Below are positions 40,556 through 45,983 of a stretch of DNA of 45,983 nt, piece after piece; positions within the stretch are counted from its first letter, which is position 1; each line of letters starts with the position of its first letter. The notes under the pieces were generated by a model. That model was not told the origin of the DNA. It worked only from the letters and a program-made list of their open reading frames with translations, and searched no databases. Origin of the DNA: Symbiodinium natans (Eukaryota; Sar; Dinophyceae; Suessiales; Symbiodiniaceae); NCBI GenBank assembly GCA_905221605.1, contig CAJNDS010000444.1:93397-139379 (forward strand), read 5' to 3'. The position numbers were made by a program, and so were the translations under genes.

Positions 40556-41660
40556 CCTAAAGGGAGAAAGGGAGGAAGGGAGGAAGGGAGGGGAAGGGAG
40601 GGGAAGGGAGGGAAAGGGAGGGGAAGGGAGGGGAAGGGAGGGGAAAGGAGGGGAAGGGAGGGGAAGGGAGGGGAAGGGAGGGCAAGGGAAGAGACGGGAA
40701 GAGACGGAGAGACGGAGAGACGGCAAGGGAGGGGAAGGAGAGGGGAAGGGGAGGGGAAGGGAGAAAGGGGGAGGGAGGGGGGGGAGAAGGGAAAGGGATG
40801 GGGGAAAGGGAGGAAGGGGAAGGGAGGGGGGAAGGGAGGGGCGAAGAGGGGGGAAGGGGGGGAGAGGGGAAGGAGGGAAGAAGAAGGGAAGAAGGGAAGG
40901 AAGAAGGGAAGAAGGGAAAGAAGGGAAGAGGGGAAGAAGGGGAAGAAGGGGAAGAAGGGGAAGAAGGGGAAGAAGGGGAAGAAGGGGAAGAAGGGGAAGA
41001 AGGGGAAGAAGGGGGAAGAAGGGGGAAGAAGGGGGAAGAAGGGGGAAGAAGGGGGAAGAGGGGGAAGGAGGGGGAAGGAGGGGGAAAGAGGGGGAAGAGG
41101 CGGGAAGAACGAGGGGAAGAAGGGGGGAAGAAGGGGAAGGAGGGGGGGGGGGGGACGCGAAGCACCAGGACCGAACGGACTGCAGGAATGAGTTGCACCC
41201 CTTCTCCTCAAGCCAGCATCCAGGGAGAAGGGAAGGGAAGGGAAGGGGGAGAGGAGGCGAAGGAGGAGAAGGGGATGAGAAGGGGGGGGAGAAGGGGGGG
41301 AAGGAGAAGGGGGGAGAAGGGGGGAGAAGGGGGGAGAAGGGGGGGGGGGGAGAGGGGGGGAACGGGGGGAGAAGAGGGGGAGGAAGGGGGGAGAAGGGGG
41401 GAGAGGGGGGAGAAGGGGGAGAAGGAAGGGGGAGAAGGGGGGAGAAGGGGGAGAAGAGGGAGAAGGGGGGAGAAAGGGAAGAAGGGGGAGGGGGGAAAAG
41501 GGGGACAAGGGGGAGAAGGGGGAGAAGGGGAAGAAGGAGAAGAAGGAGAAGAGAAGAAGGAGAAAAAGGGGAAGAAGGGGAAGAAGGGGAAGAAGGGGGA
41601 GAAGGGGAGAAGGGGAAGAAGGAGAAGAAGGGGAAGAAGGGGGAGAATGGGGAGCTTCAA
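40556..41660 (+). repeat. 1.1-kb purine (GGGGAAGGGA / GGGAAGAA) tract
   Basis: Almost pure G and A on the + strand, in two blocks (40556-41150 and 41219-41660) separated by about 70 bp of ordinary sequence. Units drift from GGGAGGGGAA to GGGGAAGAA and GGGGGAGAA. Long ORFs (Gly/Arg/Glu-rich, or Pro/Ser/Phe-rich on the other strand) are translations of the tract. Such mirror-like purine DNA can form triplex or quadruplex structures. Confidence 0.95.
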
Positions 41661-41678
41661 GAATTGTTAATCGAAAAA

Positions 41679-42052
41679 TCCGATCTCTAAAAACCTGTGT
41701 CGATTTTGTTTTGTTCCCGTCGCACACCGATCAGTGCGGCTGCTGAGTTTCCGCAGGGAGCGTGGTCGAAAAACCGACCGGCAGGATTGAAGTTCTTCAA
41801 AAACCGAAATAAGAAAATCTGATCGCTTCGCATCAATGACGATTTTATCTTGTTGTCGTTGCAGCCCGACCAATTCGGTTGCTCAGTTTCTGCGGTCTGT
41901 GCTGTCGAAATGGCGGGCGGCCGGATCGAGATTTTTCAAAAACGTGGACAAGACATCGCGGATCTTTGAGAACAAGTGTCGATTTTTTTGTTGCGCCCTC
42001 TATCCATGCGGTTGCTGAGTTCCGCGGGAAGCGAAGAGCCGGACGGCAGGAT
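41679..42052 (+). repeat. Three diverged copies of a ~140-bp tandem repeat
   Basis: Units begin near 41679, 41818 and 41958. Shared landmarks in each: GATC with TCT, GTCGATTTT...TTGTT, CGGTTGCTGAGTTTCCGCGGG and GCCGGACGGCAGGAT, then CTTCAAAAAC (absent in the last). The copies differ by many substitutions, so the array is old. Confidence 0.85.
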
Positions 42053-42072
42053 ATATATATATATATATATAT
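42051..42072 (+). repeat. (AT)n microsatellite
   Basis: Eleven AT units, followed by GCTACCACCCCCC. A second TA run next to a G/C homopolymer lies at 45071-45113 (the complementary arrangement). Confidence 0.95.
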
Positions 42073-42149
42073 GCTACCACCCCCCTCCAAAACCTACCGT
42101 TTTCTAATTTTCTACACTTGCGTGACATCAAAACGCTTTAAAGATGAGA

Positions 42150-43320
42150 CCGACTCCCTAAATCCTTTGACCTTATTCACACAATTTGCTGTTGCGTAAA
42201 CCCTCTTCCCAAAATCCTGCTCGCTAAATCCGAAAGCACGGGATTCCTACATCGTATTCCCTAAATCATATTCCCCCAGTCCCTAAATCTGGGGCGGGCG
42301 GGGGGGGGGTGGGTCACTAAATGGCTCACTAAATCTTCTCGCTAAATCCTAAAGGGTGGGATCCCTAAATCATATTCCCATGATTTTACTCCCTAAGTCT
42401 TTTCCCAAAGCCCTAAAGAGGGAAGTCTTGAAATTCTGAAGAGGAGAGCCTCTGAATTCTAAAAGAGAATTACTACCTCCATTACGGGGGTTTCCGTATG
42501 GGGAAATACCGCCACAGTGAATGAATATTTTCCGGGGGTGTTCAAAAATCTGTCTGCAGGCTTCGTTTTTGATTGCTGAGCTGCAGTCTGGATCGGCGAA
42601 ACTACAATACATTCCTATTGTGCTTAATAGAGAATGCATACATTGCCATGGTCTCATTATTGCAGTGCCCTGCCTTTCTTATTGCGGTGGGGGGTCCCAC
42701 CGATTAAACAGATGCTCGGATAAAATCTTATCGGGATCCCTAGATCTGGTTCCCTGAAATTAACTCCCTAAGGCCTAAAGGTGGGGGGCGGGGGAGGGGG
42801 GCTAAACCCTAAAGAGGAGATCCCCTAAATCCTAAAAAGCATTCCTTAGTTTTACTTTCTAAATCCTATTGCTTAAGCCCTAAAGAGGGGTGCCCTAAAG
42901 AGGGGGATCCTTACTATAAATCTTAAAGATGAGCCTCTCCGTCTACATCATAAAACAAAGAACCTTACTCAGTAGATCTTATCGCTAAAGTCAACAAAGA
43001 AGGATCCCTCAATCTTATCCCTTAATTTCACTCCCTAAATCATATTGGGGAAGAGGGGTGGGAGGGAGTCACCAAATCCTAAAGAGGGAATCTTAAGTAG
43101 CCTTAAATCCCCAAAAAATGAGACCCCCCCTAACTCATACAAAAGCCAACCTTGCTCAATAAATCTTCTCGCTAACGCTAAAGCTTTAGCGATAAGATTT
43201 GCGCCCCCTTAGAAAATAGGATTTGGGGACTAAGCTTTGGGATGCTCCCACTTCAACGCCTATTCCCTAAATCCTTCTCGCTAAGTCCTAAAGAGCGGGC
43301 TCCCCTATAATGATGAAATA
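42150..43320 (+). repeat. Degenerate telomere-like CCCTAAATC array
   Basis: Imperfect CCCTAAATC, CGCTAAATCC and CCTAAAGAGG units repeat every 10-30 bp, mixed with C/G runs (42296-42310, 42782-42800). The theme is CCCTAAA, the complement of the TTTAGGG telomere unit, but too mutated to be an active telomere. No genes are seen, including in 43321-43617, where a palindrome GATTCAAATTCGAATC occurs near 43326. Confidence 0.75.
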
Positions 43321-43617
43321 TGTCCGATTCAAATTCGAATCGGCCGATTCAGTTTTGAATCGACCCTCAAATTAAAGATTGAAGTCGTCGTAGTGTTGCA
43401 AGACTCACATGCATTTGGCTTTATATGTATGTATGAGTTGGTACGTAATCTGTGTACTCACTCAATCTCCAACGCAACAAATTTGCTTATAAGGACTTAA
43501 TTTGCTTCTAAATAGAAGGGGAGAGGGCGCCAGGGGTCGGTCTTCCAAAATAAGTAGGACCAAAAAACACCCCCCCACTCCCCTCCACTTCACTCCACTG
43601 CGTGTTCTGGGTTTGTT

Positions 43618-44310
43618 TAAGGGTATTGTCAGGGCTTATTCTCCAAAACCCTATCGATCCAGGGTTTAGGATTCTAACGAGAAGCCCCAAAACCCCAAGC
43701 CTATAGGGTTAAGCAATTTAACCTCAACCCTTAATCTTTAAACACCCTATAGGGTTACGGTTTAAAGGTTTAGGATTTGAATTTCAGACATGTAAACCTT
43801 GGCCTACAATTCAACGGAAACACGAAACCTTTAACCCTTGCAGGGTTAAGGTTTAAAGGTATAGGGTTTAAGACATAGGCACTCTAAACCCCTATCGATC
43901 CAGGATTTAGAGTTTTAAAGAAAAGCCCCGAAACCCTATAGGATTAAACAAATAAGCCCAATTCTTTAACCTTTAAACCCTGTAGGATTAAGATTTAAAG
44001 GTTTAGGGCTTAAGATATAGGCATTTAAATCTTGACCTGCAAATACACCGAAACCCTTAAACTTTAAGCGTTAGTTCAAGGTCTAGAATTTAAGATATAT
44101 GTATTTAAACCTTGACGTGTAATTACACGAATCCTGCAACCTGGAAACTTTATAGGGTTAAGGTTTAAAGGTTTAGGGTTTAAGATATATGATTTTGAAC
44201 CTAAGCCTGCAATTAAGTTGAAACACATAACCTTTAAACCCTATAGGGTTAAGATTTAAAGGTCCCGGGCTTAGCGTTTTATAGAGAAGCCCCAAAACCC
44301 ATATAGGATT
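43618..44310 (+). repeat. Telomere-like AACCCTATAGGGTT palindrome repeat
   Basis: At least six diverged copies of a unit of about 90-140 bp built on ACCTTTAAACCCTATAGGG, then TTAAGGTTTAAAGGTTTAGG and GTTTAAGATATAGGC. CCCTATAGGG joins a telomere-like unit head-to-head with its complement, so each copy is a small hairpin. Confidence 0.8.
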
Positions 44311-44517
44311 ACAATTAACCTAAACGCGCACGCAACCTTCATGTTGACGGCCGACATGAGGAGTATGCTATGGCTGGAAACTGCGCGTTTATAGCCCAAG
44401 CTGCGCGTCGAAATTGTGCACATATAATGGAACCACTTTCAGTGCTTCAATATATAATACCATGGCCTAGAGTTTTGTAAGATTTTTTTTAACCATAAGA
44501 AAAATCTTCAGGACCGG

Positions 44518-44945
44518 GCGTTTTAAAACTCCTTGCTTAGCCACAAGAGGAGTTTTAAAACTCCTGCCACCGAAGATTGAAGATTGAAGATGTCTCAGGA
44601 CTCTTTGTGGGAATCTTCAATCTCAAGTAGTCGGGGCCGGGAGTTTTAAAACTCCTTGCTTAGCCACAAGAGGAGTTTTAAAACTCATGCCACCGAAGAT
44701 TGAAGATTGAAGATTCCTGGAAAGAGTTCTGGAGAATCTTCAATCTTCAATCTTCGGGGCCACGAGTTTTAAAACTCCTTGCTTAGCCACAAGAGGAGTT
44801 TTAAAACTCCCTGCCCCTAAGATTGAAGATTGAAGATTCCTGGAAAGAGTTCTGGGGAATCTTCAATCTTCAATCTTCGGGGCCACGAGTTTTAAAACTC
44901 CTTGCTTAGCCACAAGAAGAGTTTTAAAACTCCTGGCCCTGGAGA
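44518..44945 (+). repeat. 123-bp satellite with two nested palindromes, about 3.5 copies
   Basis: Units start at 44518, 44641, 44764 and 44887, exactly 123 bp apart. Each carries GAGTTTTAAAACTC (itself a perfect palindrome) twice around CTTGCTTAGCCACAAG. Each complete unit then has GAAGATTGAAGATTGAAGAT pairing with ATCTTCAATCTTCAATCTTC across a loop of about 20-25 bases. The last copy stops after the first hairpin. The regular spacing and high identity point to recent amplification. Confidence 0.93.
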
Positions 44946-44983
44946 TTTTTTATTGGAGTCTCTAAGTATTTAATATTTCGTAT

Positions 44984-45113
44984 CGGATGTATATATATAT
45001 ATATATATACATCCGGCTTCGAATATCATAAACACAACGTCTCGACATAGAAAAGGATGAAAAGGTAGGTTTTGAGGGGGGGGGGGTACCATATATATAT
45101 ATATATATATATA
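44984..45113 (+). repeat. TA-rich palindrome and second (TA)n with G run
   Basis: 44984-45015 is a perfect cruciform-capable palindrome, CGGATG-(TA)n-CATCCG. At 45075-45113 a G run leads into TACC and (AT)n, the arrangement complementary to 42051-42085. Confidence 0.9.
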
Positions 45114-45721
45114 GATTCCTCAAAGAAAGAAATGGGAAAACCTGATCTCTCAGAACCTCGTACGCTTGTAATCGATGTCGTCTAAGCCTTAAAGCGGAAC
45201 CCTCAACCTAAAACTCCAAACCCTTAAGCCCGAGAACCCCAACCCCAGAACTTAAATCGTAAGCTCCCCCGGCCAAAGAAGCCCAAAGCCCGAGAATCCC
45301 AAACCCTAGAATCCTGGGCAGCACGGGCTACGCCGTCAAAAAGTTGTTGTGAATTTCTGTAATCTTTTTTTTTGCCATTATGAGCTGACTGCCCTAGCTT
45401 ACGCTTCCACTCCGCAGTCGTGCTCTGTCTAAGCGTGTTTTCTTGGGCTTCCCCAAAGAAGCACACACATGCGCAGCTACTTGTTCACATGAACTTAATA
45501 GGTCAGAGGAACACGAGTGATCTAAACTTCAAGTCAACCCAGGCCTGGCAGCTGCTTTATGTGCATTGTTTACAGTGGCACACAGTGGCATACAGTGGCA
45601 TTCAACTCATCTACCCACGGTTGAGTCAGCTTTCTTTCGGATTTCATGCAACTTATTTAGCAGGGGTTGAACAGAATCAGACATCTTGGACTGCCGTGTT
45701 TTGTTTTAACGACGCACATCA
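45114..45721. other. No recognisable gene
   Basis: Mostly plain sequence with weak CCCTAA-like words at 45195-45310 and a triple GTGGCACACA/GTGGCATACA repeat near 45572-45600. Confidence 0.4.
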
Positions 45722-45738
45722 ACACACACACACACACA

Positions 45739-45772
<34 letters not shown>

Positions 45773-45983
45773 AACACACACACACACACAAAACACACAC
45801 ACACACACACACACACAGACACAGACACACACACACACACAAAACACACAAAACACACAAAACACACACACACACACACAAAACACACACACACACAGAC
45901 ACAGACACAGACACAGACACAGACACAGACACAGACACAGACACAGACAGAGACACAGACACAGACACAGACACAGACACAGA
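45722..45983 (+). repeat. (CA)n and (ACAGAC)n microsatellite, runs off the window
   Basis: CA repeat with AAAC interruptions, changing to a hexamer ACAGAC from about 45897 to the edge. Minus-strand Ser/Val/Cys-rich ORFs are repeat translations. Confidence 0.96.

Noticed and set aside
40315-41727. 470-, 400- and 290-codon Pro/Ser/Phe- or Gly/Arg/Glu-rich ORFs
   Set aside because: They arise from the purine tract, which lacks stop codons in several frames.
42150-45100. Active telomere or CRISPR-like array
   Set aside because: The telomere-like units are too mutated and lie inside the contig. The 123-bp repeats have no unique spacers, and the window is eukaryotic.

Overview
This window looks like nuclear DNA of a dinoflagellate, probably close to Symbiodiniaceae. 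That is an inference from gene structure. Two tandem genes are cut into 25 very small exons. Every acceptor I could place is AG followed by G, and about half the donors are GC, with a few GA, instead of GT. The rest is dominated by microsatellites, degenerate telomere-like (CCCTAAA) repeats and other satellites. I saw no rRNA, tRNA, CRISPR array or bacterial-type operon.

Layout. An orphan peroxidase-type exon lies at 1507-1554. Gene copy 1 (4795-21944, + strand) and gene copy 2 (24664-35247, + strand) are head-to-tail paralogues. Each has an N-terminal PDZ domain spliced in frame to a class I (ascorbate-peroxidase-like) heme peroxidase. Exons of the two copies have the same length and phase with two exceptions, exons 1 and 22, and I could not find exon 13 of copy 2. 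From 35248 to 45983 there is one probable RING-H2 coding fragment (38541-38985), and otherwise repeats: an AT-rich palindromic block, a 1.1 kb purine tract, a ~140-bp tandem repeat, degenerate telomere-like arrays, a 123-bp double-palindrome satellite and a terminal CA array.

Intron 16 of copy 1 is swollen to about 12.4 kb. It holds a ~1 kb (TAC)n array with an 8.3 kb tyrosine-recombinase (DIRS/PAT-like) retroelement inserted in it (8642-16968), then more microsatellites. The element carries a Pro/Ser-rich ORF, a tyrosine recombinase, an ORF of unknown function, a C5-cytosine DNA methyltransferase, and reverse transcriptase plus RNase H. The first part of the RT gene reads on the + strand up to about 15130. 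The rest, with RNase H, reads on the - strand from about 16925. Flipping back the ~1.8 kb between these points rejoins RT in frame and turns the terminal repeats into the A1...B1-A2-B2 split direct repeat order of PAT/Ngaro-type elements. The two A copies (122 bp), B cores (45 bp) and P copies (114 bp) look identical by eye, yet several ORFs carry frameshifts or stops, so this copy is probably dead.

How it fits together. The peroxidase genes are the only host genes I can reconstruct. They keep the distal Arg/Trp/His, proximal His, Trp and Asp expected of the family, so both look functional at exon level. I did not find their start codons or final exons. Nearly all long ORFs outside the element are readings of simple repeats.
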